From positions 32,613-96,612 of the forward strand of contig VXOR01000086.1 of assembly GCA_009840005.1 (NCBI GenBank): a stretch of 64,000 bases of DNA, given 5' to 3'. The notes below the pieces were generated by a model. That model had not been told where the DNA came from. It made no database searches and was given only the letters and a program-made list of their open reading frames with translations. Both the position numbers and the translations under genes were made by a program. How positions within the stretch are numbered: the stretch's first letter is position 1; each line of letters opens with the position of its first letter. The DNA comes from Gemmatimonadota bacterium (GTDB taxonomy: Bacteria > Latescibacterota > UBA2968 > UBA8231). Shown piece by piece: positions 52,884-63,353 of the stretch.

Positions 52884-55800
52884 ATGAGACGCCCGAGTTG
52901 CTCCTCTCACTGCCCTGCCCTGATTCTCACCTTTTTGCTCGGCCTGATCCTCGTGCCACCCCAGCCCACTGAAGCTCAGAAGCGGGGCTATCGGATCGCC
53001 GGCAACCAAATCGTTGTCAACTCCCCAGCCCACTGGGAGCGTTGGAGTATGCCCACACATGCCGTAAACATACTCCCCTCCGGCGGCGTTCATCCCCACT
53101 TCTCCCGCTCCCGATTCAATGTCCTAGACGACTTGGAGACCTATACGCGTCGCTTACCAGAACTTAGGCGCAAGAAAGGTCAGACCGCCGTCTTAAATAT
53201 CGACAGCACCGAAACGCTGGATATCTTCGGCAACGTCATACTCGATCGCAAGAAAAATCCCCTCTACACCCATCTATCTCGCATAGGTATCAGCCGCGTT
53301 GGATCCAATCCCAGGGCAGCGGCCAATATTCTGGATGGCGACCCCAATACCTTCTGGGAACCCGATTTCAACGACCCCATAGAGGACTGGTGGGTCGAGG
53401 TGGACCTCGGCCGGAGCCTGCCCGTCGACGAGTTGGTCTTAAACTTTGTCGATGAGTCGTTGGGCGATCCCTTCCGCCAGTTCAGAATATTGAGTGCCCC
53501 TTTCCAAAAAATTATTAACCAAGAGGTGAACGAAATTCCCTTTCGCCGCGAAGGCGGCACCAAAGGCTCCAACGAGGACCAGCGGGTGTTCTCTTTCCAC
53601 CTAGACCAATTCCAGGCCGACCCCAATTGGATTGGGGAAACCGTCCAGGTAATCCGCATTGTGGTAACCGATTCCAAATTTGGCCGGGGCAAATTGATCT
53701 CAGAAGAGGAATGGTCTGCTCTGGACCGGGCGGATCGGGGGGATGTTGTCCACTTTATTAAAAACCAGCAGGGGTTCGAAGAACCGGTTGAAAAATCTGT
53801 CTACGACGACCTGTCGCCCGAACGCCAAGGCAGAATAGAGCACTACATCCGCGAGCGGCCTCGGCTGGCCGACATCCAAGTCTGGGGATTTGGGGACAAT
53901 CTTGGCCCGGGGCTCGTAGAAGGGGGCGGCTCGGCCGCCTTCCATGGGGCCAACGATTCCTTTTCTCCGGCCCCGGCGTTTGACGGAGATGGAGGCTCCA
54001 ATTTTATCCACCTAGTCTGGTCTCCGACGGTGGACCGAGGAGTTCTGTTCGTGGATATGGGGGCTACTTTTTGGCTGGACACCTTCCGCATGTCCTCCTC
54101 CCTGCCCCGCCTTTTGATCGATGGCTATATTCTGCGCGGCTCGGATGGATCGCGCGATTCTAGCGGTCGGATCAAATGGCGACGCATAAGTGACTCGGCC
54201 CGAGAACATAACATGACAGATCGGTTCGAGCACATAATGGATGTGTACCAGCCCCCTCCCAAAGTACGATTTCTAGAAGTAATCATCGTCTCCGATGACC
54301 CCCGCCGCCGGGGCGGTTATACCGCAGGTCCGAATGTCTCCGAATACCAACTCTTCTCAAATGGCTATCCGGCTGCAGTAGAATTGGTCTCAGATCTGAT
54401 AGAGCTGCCAGGGACGCGGAATTTAGGCGGTATCACTTGGGAAGGAGAGACGCCGCCAGGGACCACACTGGAGGTGCGCACCCGCACGGGCGATATGTTG
54501 GCCAAGGAAACCCGCTATTTCGACAAAGGTGGTACGGAAATTACCGCCGACGCCTGGAAGAATCTCATCGGCAGTTTTAAAGGCCCAGCGGATACTACCT
54601 TTATTCCGACGAGAGGTTGGAGCTCCTGGAGCCGGGCTTACCAGAACCCGGGGGACCCGGTGACCTCTCCTGGGCTGCGGAAATTCATGCAGGTCCAAGT
54701 CAAATTGCTCACGACTGATCGCAATGTCGCCGCCTCCATCCAATCCATCGGCATTGAGATGGCTACCCCGGCAGCCGAACTCATTTATGCCGAAGTGTGG
54801 CCTATTGATGTTCTCACTCCAGGCACCGTCGATACCTTTGAAGTATTTATCCAACCTAATTTTATCGAAAGACCCTCCAGATCGCGCAGTACCGGGTTCG
54901 ATGAAATCCTGCTGACTAAGCCCGCCTCCCAAAGCATGGAACTCCTCGAGGTGGGCCTAGACACCGATCCCCAGACCGATGGGGAAGACCAAATTTTTCT
55001 TCCCACTGAAGATGGAAGTTTCGTCGCCGGAAACGGCGAGTTGCTCCAGTTCTTGGGTCCCCCCACGGGTTCCGACTCCATCTGGGTGCAACTACCCACT
55101 CCACTCCACAGCCTCGCCGATTTGCCCAAAATCTACAACAAGATCACCACAGAAGGGGATCAAGTACCAGTAACGGGAGACGGCTTGCTGCTCTCGGGGG
55201 ATTCTTACGGCCTGCTCGACGACGAGGAAAAGGGAGATATCCTCTATTTCGACACAGAGGGCAAATCCATCGATCAGGCCGCCTACCTAGCGCTCGCAGA
55301 GGAAGAGCGAGGCGACGTGCGCTACCTTAGACTGCTGAACGGGGATGGGGCTCAGTTTCCCTTCGACGAGGGGGGAGATTCGCTCGATGTTGCTGCCTAC
55401 AACCGCCTCTCCAGCAGGGAAAAAGGCAATATAGTTGGCCGCGGCCCGTTGGTGCGGCTGCGCTATAGGGCACCGGTCTTTCTCAATGGCACTACGCTGC
55501 GCCTGGCGGTGCGCAATACTAGCAGCGGCAGTGATGCACCATGGCAGAGCGTCGCTGCCGGCGATGCGACTTCTTTGGTGGGGAGCAATTCCCTTTCTAT
55601 CAATGTGCCGTTGGAGAGCAAGCCCATCGATAAATTTAGCCTAGACCCCAATCCCTTCACCCCCAATGGGGATGGCATCAACGACGAGATTGTGATTCGC
55701 TTCTCCATCTTCAAAATAACGACCAGCCGCCAAGTGAAGGTGAAGATTTTCGCGCTGGATGGCCGCTCTGTATGGGAGACGACGCAGATTCTCGACAGCG

Positions 55801-55943
55801 GCCACGTTTCAATTCGCTGGTCCGGCGAAGACCGCAACGGCCAAAAAGTGGCACCCGGGCTCTACCTCTGCCAGCTAGATCTAGATGTAGACAACCAAGC
55901 AGGCGGGTCCACCCAAACCCGTCTGCTTTCCGTCGCCTACTAG
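52884..55943 (+). CDS. large secreted surface protein with discoidin-like and FlgD-like sorting domains
   Basis: 1019 residues with a signal peptide (LILTFLLGLILVPPQPTEA). Near residues 145-260 is a discoidin/F5-F8-like region (ANILDGDPNTFWEPDF, then WWVEVDLGRSLPVDELVLNF). A second jelly-roll-like region is at about 360-500. Then comes a block shared with the protein at 61152 (around residue 579 onwards), and a C-terminal FlgD-like domain with LDPNPFTPNGDGINDEIVIR, ending LLSVAY. Five short motifs of the form [WY]xxLxxxxx[RK]G[DRN][IV] occur near residues 273, 304, 772, 798 and 836. The role is inferred: cell-surface display or binding. Exact family unknown. Confidence 0.8.
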   Translation: MRRPSCSSHCPALILTFLLGLILVPPQPTEAQKRGYRIAGNQIVVNSPAHWERWSMPTHAVNILPSGGVHPHFSRSRFNVLDDLETYTRRLPELRRKKGQTAVLNIDSTETLDIFGNVILDRKKNPLYTHLSRIGISRVGSNPRAAANILDGDPNTFWEPDFNDPIEDWWVEVDLGRSLPVDELVLNFVDESLGDPFRQFRILSAPFQKIINQEVNEIPFRREGGTKGSNEDQRVFSFHLDQFQADPNWIGETVQVIRIVVTDSKFGRGKLISEEEWSALDRADRGDVVHFIKNQQGFEEPVEKSVYDDLSPERQGRIEHYIRERPRLADIQVWGFGDNLGPGLVEGGGSAAFHGANDSFSPAPAFDGDGGSNFIHLVWSPTVDRGVLFVDMGATFWLDTFRMSSSLPRLLIDGYILRGSDGSRDSSGRIKWRRISDSAREHNMTDRFEHIMDVYQPPPKVRFLEVIIVSDDPRRRGGYTAGPNVSEYQLFSNGYPAAVELVSDLIELPGTRNLGGITWEGETPPGTTLEVRTRTGDMLAKETRYFDKGGTEITADAWKNLIGSFKGPADTTFIPTRGWSSWSRAYQNPGDPVTSPGLRKFMQVQVKLLTTDRNVAASIQSIGIEMATPAAELIYAEVWPIDVLTPGTVDTFEVFIQPNFIERPSRSRSTGFDEILLTKPASQSMELLEVGLDTDPQTDGEDQIFLPTEDGSFVAGNGELLQFLGPPTGSDSIWVQLPTPLHSLADLPKIYNKITTEGDQVPVTGDGLLLSGDSYGLLDDEEKGDILYFDTEGKSIDQAAYLALAEEERGDVRYLRLLNGDGAQFPFDEGGDSLDVAAYNRLSSREKGNIVGRGPLVRLRYRAPVFLNGTTLRLAVRNTSSGSDAPWQSVAAGDATSLVGSNSLSINVPLESKPIDKFSLDPNPFTPNGDGINDEIVIRFSIFKITTSRQVKVKIFALDGRSVWETTQILDSGHVSIRWSGEDRNGQKVAPGLYLCQLDLDVDNQAGGSTQTRLLSVAY

Positions 55944-56097
55944 CGGGAAAGGCTCAAATCTCGTAGTCCGCTACCGATGTATTGGAAAGAGCTTGACAAG
56001 CTGTCCAACTTAGCATATCTCTACGCGCGAAGCGAAATAAGTTTAAGTATAGGATCAGAGCACGATCCCGCTGAAGACAACACAAAGGAGGCAGTTG

Positions 56098-58782
56098 GTG
56101 ATTACACGAAGATCAGCTTTTTGCCTCATTTGGGGCGGAATATGTCTAATTTTGAGCCCATTTCCCGTCCTAGCTCAAGAGTACGGAAGCCGTCTCGGCA
56201 CGGTCCAAAGAGGAGGGGAAGTATCCTTCCAACCCAGGGGCCCAGGGGTACTCTTTGGTGCCCTAGACCCGGCCCAGAGGAAATGGTACGTACCCCAAGA
56301 ACTCTTTAATGAGTACCAGTGGCGCCAGTGGGAGTACTCCAACTATGCCCGGGAACATTTTCAGAGGTATGTCGATATCGTCCAAGAAGGCGATTCTTTC
56401 TACGACCTCTACGGCAACTATATCACCCGGGGTTGGGTTATCTTCAATAATTCCCAAACCCAGCCGCAACAGTTTGGCTCTTCCATCCTCAAAGCCAACA
56501 GGTTTAGTCAATGGTTCAGTGGTGCCCTTATCTCGGCCGATGCCAAGGGCCAAAACTACTATGCCCTGACCATGGGTGCTGCCCTCCGCACCACCCTCAC
56601 ACCCATGACCTTTTCCAAACCTCGCTGGGACGGCATCCAATTCGACTACGCCGCCGACAAGTACCAGGGGACTATAATCTACTCTCGCATCAGCCAGCCC
56701 GGCGGCACTACTACGAACGATATTGAGACTCTAGCGACCAACACCACGTCCCTCATTGGCGGGCGCTTTACCACCCAAGTCGGCGATTTTGCTACCATTG
56801 GTCTCACCAGCGTCAATAGTCACCAGTCCAATACCATCATCGATGGATTCGCCGGCAATCCCATCACTGGCGAACTGACTCTGGATCAGAACAACACCAT
56901 TTCTGCCATTGAAATTGTCCTGCGCGATGACTCGCCTGAAGACGGAGTGGGAGGTGCCGCCTTCTTCCCGGCCGGTTCCGATATTATCATCACCTACCTA
57001 GACGGTACGGTGGACCGGGGCAAACAAATTCGCTTTGATCCCGTCATCGAAGGAGGTTTTGTCCGCGAAGGCTTCCTCTCAGCCGATGGCACCGAGGAAA
57101 TCCGCCTGCGTTACGACTTTGACAGCCCGGCCTTTATCAGCCGCTCCAGTGCCTCCAAGGAAGATATCAAAAAGGTGAAATTCCGTCTGGTTCTGGGCAA
57201 CGATTACCAAGTGTGGGTGACCTCGGATCGGCAATTGAACCAATCGGACGTTTCGGTTTTGATTTTGCAGGCCCAGGCCGAGGGCAACGTCCAAGACAAT
57301 ACCAACCTGCAGGTAGTCAGCTTCGAGTATGGCCTGCCCACGGCTACCCAGATCTGGGGCGGCACCTTGGAGTTAAATGAGGTTTTGGGCTTCGATTTCT
57401 ACGGCGAATACGACCTGAGCTATTCCTATACTAAGTACCCCAACGTCACCATCGATGCCACCGAGAAAGACCACTCCACTTGGTCGGGTATCGAAGGAGA
57501 TCGAGCGGCTCCGGCTTGGATGATCAATCTATCGCGCGCCGATTACCCTTGGTTCGTCTTTGCCGAAGCCTACAGCATGGATCCGCGCTACAACACGAGG
57601 ACCTTCACCACCCTCAGTTCCGGCTTCATCGATTACGAGGACGAACGCGCTCATGTATTGGAATTGGTGGAAGACAACGACGATCAGGACCAATTCCCCG
57701 ATACGGTCCGCAAGGACTGGAGATCGGGCGATCAGCAAGTCTATCCAGGTTGGGATGAAAACGGCGACTTTATATCTGACTTCAACCAAAACGACAACCG
57801 CTCGTTGACCAACTCCATTCCCGACTACGACGAGCCTTTTCTGCGCCACAACGTGGATCGTCCCGAGTTTCTCTTTGGGGTCGATATGAACAACAACGGC
57901 TGGATCGACCGCTTTGAAAACGACGAATTGCCGGATTATCCCTACAAGAAGGATCACCGAGGCTACAACATTTATTTTGGCACCCATCTGAGCCCAGAGA
58001 TTCGCATCACCCTTGGCGCCCTGCGCGAGGATCTGATTTCCTCGGACCAAAGGAACCAGTCTAGGTACGCTCTCTTCACCTTGGACCGCGATACGCCCAC
58101 GTGGGGTCATTGGCGTCTTTTCAATATGCTCAAGTCAGTGGAAGACGATATTGCCGACGATTTACTGCAGTGGCTGCCCAACGCCAATATTCGCACCGGC
58201 GAATCCACCAAAATCGAGGATCCTCTCATTGGGCGCGATACTTGGATCAATTCCCTATGGCTAGGAAATGACTACAAACTCAGCGGATTTAAGGTCAGCA
58301 ACTACCTAAAGTACGATTTCTATCACCAGCGGCTCAGCCAGAATGAGCGTGCTCCTTTGGGTTTGCGCGAACAAGATTTCTTCTTTGGCCTCATCAATAA
58401 AGCCAGCTACCGCTTCGACCTGGGCAGCCTGTGGGTTGAACCGCGCTGGAAAAGCGAATTCCGCCACCAGAGCATCGATCTAACCTCCACCGATAAACGC
58501 CGAGAACTCACTCAGTTGGGCGGCCTTATTCTAGGATTTCCCCTACTGGCCCATACTAGTGTCCAGGCCGGTCTGGAGCTCTCCCGATTCGACGATTTCG
58601 AAAACGACTTCAACGACTTCAACGGCGTGGTGAGTGCGGTGCAATTCAGCAATGATTCGGCCTACCTAGGGTACCAGTTGACTACTCGGATGGGTTTGCA
58701 AATAGATCGCCGCAAAGCCAAAGGGAAGAGCGCGAGCATCATCACCCAAAGTTTCCTCACCGTCTATGCTGGTATACAGTAA
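56098..58782 (+). CDS. probable outer-membrane beta-barrel / surface protein
   Basis: 894 residues with a signal peptide (FCLIWGGICLILSPFPVLAQ). The N-terminal region is beta-rich. The C-terminal 250 residues have alternating strands ending in a barrel-like pattern (LGYQLTTRMGLQIDRR, FLTVYAGIQ). Thrombospondin-3-like acidic loops at about residues 525-640 (EDNDDQDQFPDT, WDENGDFISDFNQNDN, VDMNNNGWIDRFENDE) should bind calcium. GTG at 56098 is 6 nt after AAAGGAGG, preferred over the TTG at 56095. No named family recognised. It lies between paralogous surface proteins and may be their export or anchoring partner. Confidence 0.7.
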   Translation: MITRRSAFCLIWGGICLILSPFPVLAQEYGSRLGTVQRGGEVSFQPRGPGVLFGALDPAQRKWYVPQELFNEYQWRQWEYSNYAREHFQRYVDIVQEGDSFYDLYGNYITRGWVIFNNSQTQPQQFGSSILKANRFSQWFSGALISADAKGQNYYALTMGAALRTTLTPMTFSKPRWDGIQFDYAADKYQGTIIYSRISQPGGTTTNDIETLATNTTSLIGGRFTTQVGDFATIGLTSVNSHQSNTIIDGFAGNPITGELTLDQNNTISAIEIVLRDDSPEDGVGGAAFFPAGSDIIITYLDGTVDRGKQIRFDPVIEGGFVREGFLSADGTEEIRLRYDFDSPAFISRSSASKEDIKKVKFRLVLGNDYQVWVTSDRQLNQSDVSVLILQAQAEGNVQDNTNLQVVSFEYGLPTATQIWGGTLELNEVLGFDFYGEYDLSYSYTKYPNVTIDATEKDHSTWSGIEGDRAAPAWMINLSRADYPWFVFAEAYSMDPRYNTRTFTTLSSGFIDYEDERAHVLELVEDNDDQDQFPDTVRKDWRSGDQQVYPGWDENGDFISDFNQNDNRSLTNSIPDYDEPFLRHNVDRPEFLFGVDMNNNGWIDRFENDELPDYPYKKDHRGYNIYFGTHLSPEIRITLGALREDLISSDQRNQSRYALFTLDRDTPTWGHWRLFNMLKSVEDDIADDLLQWLPNANIRTGESTKIEDPLIGRDTWINSLWLGNDYKLSGFKVSNYLKYDFYHQRLSQNERAPLGLREQDFFFGLINKASYRFDLGSLWVEPRWKSEFRHQSIDLTSTDKRRELTQLGGLILGFPLLAHTSVQAGLELSRFDDFENDFNDFNGVVSAVQFSNDSAYLGYQLTTRMGLQIDRRKAKGKSASIITQSFLTVYAGIQ

Positions 58783-58794
58783 TTCCTCCCGGGC

Positions 58795-61074
58795 ATGACT
58801 GCACCTTTTGCCCTAGGCGACTGGCGGCGCTTGGGGCCTGCTCTTTTGTTGGGCCTGTTGGCGCTAATCCTCCGCCTTGTCTACTTGGAGCAAATTCGGG
58901 ATAGCCTATTCTTTAATATCCCAATCGTAGATGCCAAGACTTATGTGGAGGACGGACTCTATCTAAGCAGTCAGTCTTGGGCCGGCCGGCCGACGCCCTT
59001 CTGGCAGCCGCCGCTGTACCCCTATCTCCTGAGCCTCTTTTTCTGGTTTTTCGATCAAAACCTCTACTTGCCGCGCCTAGTCCAAGCTCTACTTGGAGCG
59101 GGCATTTGCGTCTTCACCTACATTCTCGGTCTCCGCGTTTTCTCCTTTACCGTGGCTTTTGGAGCCGGGTTGGTAGCTGCTTTTTACGGTCCGCTGATCT
59201 ACTTTGGCGGCGAGTTGCTGCCCACTATTCCAGCCATTTTCCTCAATCTGCTGTTGCTGTTACATCTGAGCCGCCAGCCCAGCCCAGTTCGTTGGCCCTA
59301 TCTGGTCTCCGGACTCTTGCTAGGTATATGTGCCTTGGCCGTAGCCAATATTCTTTTGTTCCTTCCCTTCCTGCTTTTCTGGCTGTGGTCCACTGGTAAA
59401 AGGGCACATATTGCCCTCCCTCGCATCTTGCAACAGGGCGTCCTCCTTCTTTTAGGATGTGGCCTTATCATCGCTCCCGTTGCGCTGCGTAATTATCTGG
59501 TTGGTGGCGACCTAGTGCTGATTTCCCATAATGCCGGCATCAATTTCTACATCGGCAACAACCCCGACCACGATCACACGGTCAATATCCGCCCGGGGCA
59601 AGACTGGCTTCACCTAATTGAAAGCCCCGAAAGAGAAGCAGGCATTGAACGCCCCTCGTCAAAATCCCGCTTTTTCTTTGCCCGCTCATGGGCCTATATC
59701 GCTGATGCCCCCTTGGATTACCTGAACCTTTTGGGGCGCAAACTCTATCTTTTTTGGCACGGAGACGAAATCCGGCGGAATCTCGATCCCTATTTCGCCC
59801 GCCGCGATTCGACCTTGCTCCAAGTTTTACTGTGGAAATTCGGTCTAGCCTTTCCCTTTGGGCTAGTGGGGCCTTTCGCTCTGCTCGGACTGGCATTCTT
59901 CTGGTACAGCAAAGAAGGCCGTACTCCCCAAGGACGTCTGCTGTTGTTTTTTATTATTGCCTACATGCTCTCGGTGATTCTCTTCTTCGTGACTGCTCGC
60001 TATCGCCTGCCTACCGTGCCTATTTTGTTGCTCTTCGCCGCTTTTGGCCTGTCCAGGCTCTGGTACACATCTCATCGCCCCTGGGTCCTAGCCGGCGTAG
60101 TCGGGGTCCTAGTGTTGACCAACTTGGGCGCTGGTCGAATGGATATGGCAGGGGATACTCAGCAGCGCTTTTGGATGGGCTATGCCTATGAGCAGAAGGG
60201 CATGATCGCCAACGCCATGCGAGAATACCGCACCGTGATCGAGGACCGTCCCGATCACCGGAATGCCCTGTTGAGCTTGGCCAACCTCTACAACGCAAAA
60301 GCACAACACGCCGATGCCATAGAAATCTACCTTCAATATGTGCGCTTTTATCCCGAGACCGTTCCCACTCGTTTTCTGCTGGGCAATGCCTATCTGGGTG
60401 CCCAGTTGTATCAGGAGGCCATCGCCATCTATTCCGATCTGGTTCCTCTGCGACCCCAATGGGCCGCCCTCCACGGCCGCTTGGGCTACGCCTATGTAAT
60501 GGACGGCCAGCCCCAGCGCGCCATCCAAACCTATCGCCAAACCCTTGAGCTCCAGCCGGATTCGAGCCTAGTGCGCTACCAGTTGACCCGGCTCTACGAA
60601 GAGACCGGCGAGATAGATGCAGCCGAAAAAGAGTGCCGCATCCTGCTGAGCCAAGAACCGGAAAATCCCCAGTACCACACCCTGCTGGCTAATCTTTTGA
60701 TCAAGCGCGAAGGAGCTGAAAAAGGAGCGAACCCGTTAGGTCGATCCCCCCGATTACTAGCGGCAGAAGACCATCTGCTCCAAGCCGTCGGCTTGGATGC
60801 CAATTCCGTCCAGACCCGTTGGAGTTTGGGTCTCCTCCTAGCCCGACAGCAGCGCTACAGCGAAGCAATCGAGCACTTTGAGAAGATCCTGCTGTTAAGT
60901 CCCACAGACTTTGAGGTACACAGGCACCTAGGCAATCTCTACAAGCGCGCCGGAGACCTCAACAAGGCCGACGAACACTACGGTCTTTATAGCCTTGCTG
61001 AAAAGGAAGAAAAAATGCGGCAACAAGCCGAAACCTCGATAAAAGAACAATTGACAAAAATCTTGGGGAAATGA
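58795..61074 (+). CDS. GT-C (ArnT/PMT-like) glycosyltransferase fused to TPR repeats
   Basis: 759 residues. The N-terminal 450 residues form about 10 membrane helices, with the first periplasmic loop carrying the acidic residue typical of GT39/ArnT-type enzymes (FNIPIVDAKTYVEDG) and PTPFWQPPLYPYLLSLFFWF. A soluble TPR domain follows (about 460-740; for example WAALHGRLGYAYVMDGQPQR, WSLGLLLARQQRYSEAIEHF). GT-C enzymes transfer sugars from polyprenyl-phosphate donors on the periplasmic face. With surface proteins on both sides, protein glycosylation is an attractive but unproven role. It starts 12 nt after the barrel gene. Confidence 0.82.
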   Translation: MTAPFALGDWRRLGPALLLGLLALILRLVYLEQIRDSLFFNIPIVDAKTYVEDGLYLSSQSWAGRPTPFWQPPLYPYLLSLFFWFFDQNLYLPRLVQALLGAGICVFTYILGLRVFSFTVAFGAGLVAAFYGPLIYFGGELLPTIPAIFLNLLLLLHLSRQPSPVRWPYLVSGLLLGICALAVANILLFLPFLLFWLWSTGKRAHIALPRILQQGVLLLLGCGLIIAPVALRNYLVGGDLVLISHNAGINFYIGNNPDHDHTVNIRPGQDWLHLIESPEREAGIERPSSKSRFFFARSWAYIADAPLDYLNLLGRKLYLFWHGDEIRRNLDPYFARRDSTLLQVLLWKFGLAFPFGLVGPFALLGLAFFWYSKEGRTPQGRLLLFFIIAYMLSVILFFVTARYRLPTVPILLLFAAFGLSRLWYTSHRPWVLAGVVGVLVLTNLGAGRMDMAGDTQQRFWMGYAYEQKGMIANAMREYRTVIEDRPDHRNALLSLANLYNAKAQHADAIEIYLQYVRFYPETVPTRFLLGNAYLGAQLYQEAIAIYSDLVPLRPQWAALHGRLGYAYVMDGQPQRAIQTYRQTLELQPDSSLVRYQLTRLYEETGEIDAAEKECRILLSQEPENPQYHTLLANLLIKREGAEKGANPLGRSPRLLAAEDHLLQAVGLDANSVQTRWSLGLLLARQQRYSEAIEHFEKILLLSPTDFEVHRHLGNLYKRAGDLNKADEHYGLYSLAEKEEKMRQQAETSIKEQLTKILGK

Positions 61075-61151
61075 CCCATTGACAGGCAAAACTATTTCGC
61101 GCATAGTTCAACATTAGGCCACTCAGTTCCAACCGTTGCTGAGGAGATGCC

Positions 61152-63269
61152 ATGCTTAAGAATACAGTATCCTCAAGACAGGTCATTTTAATTGGGATTG
61201 GAGTCCTGTCCCTCTGCCGTTGGGCGGTGGCGCTGGAGACGGTGAGTCTTGGCGAGAACGGCTCCCTCAACTGGCGCGGTGAAGGTTCGTCCTCGGTGGA
61301 GACTATCGAGCCTCAGTACCGATCTCTTTTCCAAGACAAAAGCTTGCCGGGAGTGGAACTGGATGTGGGAAACTCGCCCGGCAATTTGATCGAGTTTGAG
61401 AGCGACCAATTCCCCGGTAGTATTCATCCTCTGCGCATTCCAGATGGCGAGAATATCGCCAATACCGCCCTGAAACGCGGGGGGGGTATAACCGCACCCA
61501 ATGTCTTTGACTTGGGCGGCTTCGCCGCCGGCATTTTTGATGCCAACGACCTGCGGCTCACCTTGGAGGAACTCATCGAAACGAAGGACGGCGGCGAAAT
61601 AAAAGCGTTCGAACGCAAGAATTACAATGCCTTGGGAACCCTAATATTTGTCGAGTTGGGGGGACTTTTTGGGGTAAATCGCGTTCGCTTCTATCCCCGC
61701 AATACGGTTTTCCCCTCGCCTACCACCCCATTCCAAAACGATTTTTTGCGGGCCTTTGAACTGTTTACCAACGACGGCAGCCAGACCGAAGGAGGCAATC
61801 GCATCTGGGAGCCACTGCTCCTAGAACCTGATAACGTGAATCCAGTTGTTGATGTAATCATAGATCCACCGCGCCCTGTCAAGGCCCTGCGCTTGCGGGC
61901 GACCACCACAGTCAACTACGAGATCGACGAGTTTGAGGTGTTCGGTACGGGCTTTTTGTCCCACGCCGAGTATATTTCACCTATTTTCGATGCGGGCCAA
62001 CCTGCGGTGTGGAACGTACTCCGCTGGCAGGAAGAAGCAATTGGCGATCCTGCCTTTTCCAATATCCAAATTCGCACCCGCACAGGTAGGGATACCAACC
62101 CATTTGTCTTTACTCGTCTGCTCTACGGCCAGCGCAATCCCACAGAAATTTCGCTCTCGGTAAATGACCCGGAACAGGAAATGGATTTGGCAGAGTACAA
62201 ATCACTGCCGCTCGACGACGAATTGGGCCGTCGATGGGAGCACGGACCTGTTCGGGACGATCTAGTCAACTGGAGTCCGTTCAGCACGCCGTTTCCCGCC
62301 ACTGCAGCTAACGATACGGCGGGCTCACCCATTACCTCACCCGGACCGCGGCGCTATTTTCAGTTCCGAGTACTTTTCAACAGCAGCGATCTGGATGCAG
62401 GGCGGGTGCTCAAGAATTTGAGTTTTGACGTGCTGGCACCCCCACTAGCCGATGCCATTATCGGCGAAATTTTTCCCCGGGATGTACCTGTTTCCCAGAG
62501 TACGTCCTTCACCTATGCCCTGCGCACCGTGGCTCAATCCGACGGCTTGCTCGGTTTTGACACAGTGGAGATTTCCACCGCCGGCCAAGTGGAAAGCATC
62601 GACAAGATAGAAATGAGGGATTCCAGTGGCCAAGTTATCGCTGAGCGGGCTTTTTCTGGTCTAGATGATTCTTCTACTGAGGATGGATTCCAGATCGTCT
62701 CGGTATCCCCTGCCAGTTTTTCGGTGCGTCTGCCGCCGGTGACAGAAGATAATATTGTGATTCTCCTCCGCTTCCAGACCGGAGTCTTGACCTACAGCAC
62801 AAACTTCACTGGCTCGGTCCAGCTCTCCACTGAACCAGGGGCCTCGCAGGCCATTATTTCGGGCGATGCCGTTTTGTTGGGTGCAGAGGACGAGGCCGAC
62901 TTATCCGGTACCACCGTGCTGAGTCCCTCGGTACTCGAAAAGACCCAACTGCTCGACCAGATACTTATCGAGCCCAATATCTTCAGCCCCAACGGAGACG
63001 GAGCCAATGATGTGATGGGAATGCGCTACAATCTGCTATCCCTGAGTATCGTCCGACCCGTGGCAATTGGGGTATACGATCTAAGCGGACGACAGATCCG
63101 GGTCATCCACGACGGTCCCGAGGCCAATGGGCAGTACACGGACAAGACTTGGGACGGCCGCAATGAGCATGGGCAGCTAGTGCCGCCGGGACTTTATGTC
63201 GTGCACATCAAAGTCCAGGGAGACGCCAAGGTCGAGGAAAAGGTCCACATTGTCGGAGTGGCCTACTAA
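61152..63269 (+). CDS. secreted surface protein with FlgD-like sorting domain
   Basis: 705 residues, related to the protein at 52884. Signal peptide (VILIGIGVLSLCRWAVA), then a jelly-roll-like region (FGVNRVRFYPRNTVF, LRAFELFTNDGSQ). The shared block follows, NWSPFSTPF with SPGPRRYFQFRVLFNSSDLD, aligning to the other protein's WSSWSRAY and SPGLRKFMQVQV. The C-terminal domain is of the IEPNIFSPNGDGANDVMGMR type with GLYVVHIKV, ending IVGVAY. It lacks most of the repeated RG motifs. Function unknown; probably surface-attached. Confidence 0.8.
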   Translation: MLKNTVSSRQVILIGIGVLSLCRWAVALETVSLGENGSLNWRGEGSSSVETIEPQYRSLFQDKSLPGVELDVGNSPGNLIEFESDQFPGSIHPLRIPDGENIANTALKRGGGITAPNVFDLGGFAAGIFDANDLRLTLEELIETKDGGEIKAFERKNYNALGTLIFVELGGLFGVNRVRFYPRNTVFPSPTTPFQNDFLRAFELFTNDGSQTEGGNRIWEPLLLEPDNVNPVVDVIIDPPRPVKALRLRATTTVNYEIDEFEVFGTGFLSHAEYISPIFDAGQPAVWNVLRWQEEAIGDPAFSNIQIRTRTGRDTNPFVFTRLLYGQRNPTEISLSVNDPEQEMDLAEYKSLPLDDELGRRWEHGPVRDDLVNWSPFSTPFPATAANDTAGSPITSPGPRRYFQFRVLFNSSDLDAGRVLKNLSFDVLAPPLADAIIGEIFPRDVPVSQSTSFTYALRTVAQSDGLLGFDTVEISTAGQVESIDKIEMRDSSGQVIAERAFSGLDDSSTEDGFQIVSVSPASFSVRLPPVTEDNIVILLRFQTGVLTYSTNFTGSVQLSTEPGASQAIISGDAVLLGAEDEADLSGTTVLSPSVLEKTQLLDQILIEPNIFSPNGDGANDVMGMRYNLLSLSIVRPVAIGVYDLSGRQIRVIHDGPEANGQYTDKTWDGRNEHGQLVPPGLYVVHIKVQGDAKVEEKVHIVGVAY

Positions 63270-63353
63270 TCGCTCCGCAATCAAAACAACCCAAGATCTT
63301 GATCGTCGGTCTAACCTATTAATTGTCCACTCCGAACCAACAAGAAGGGAGTT

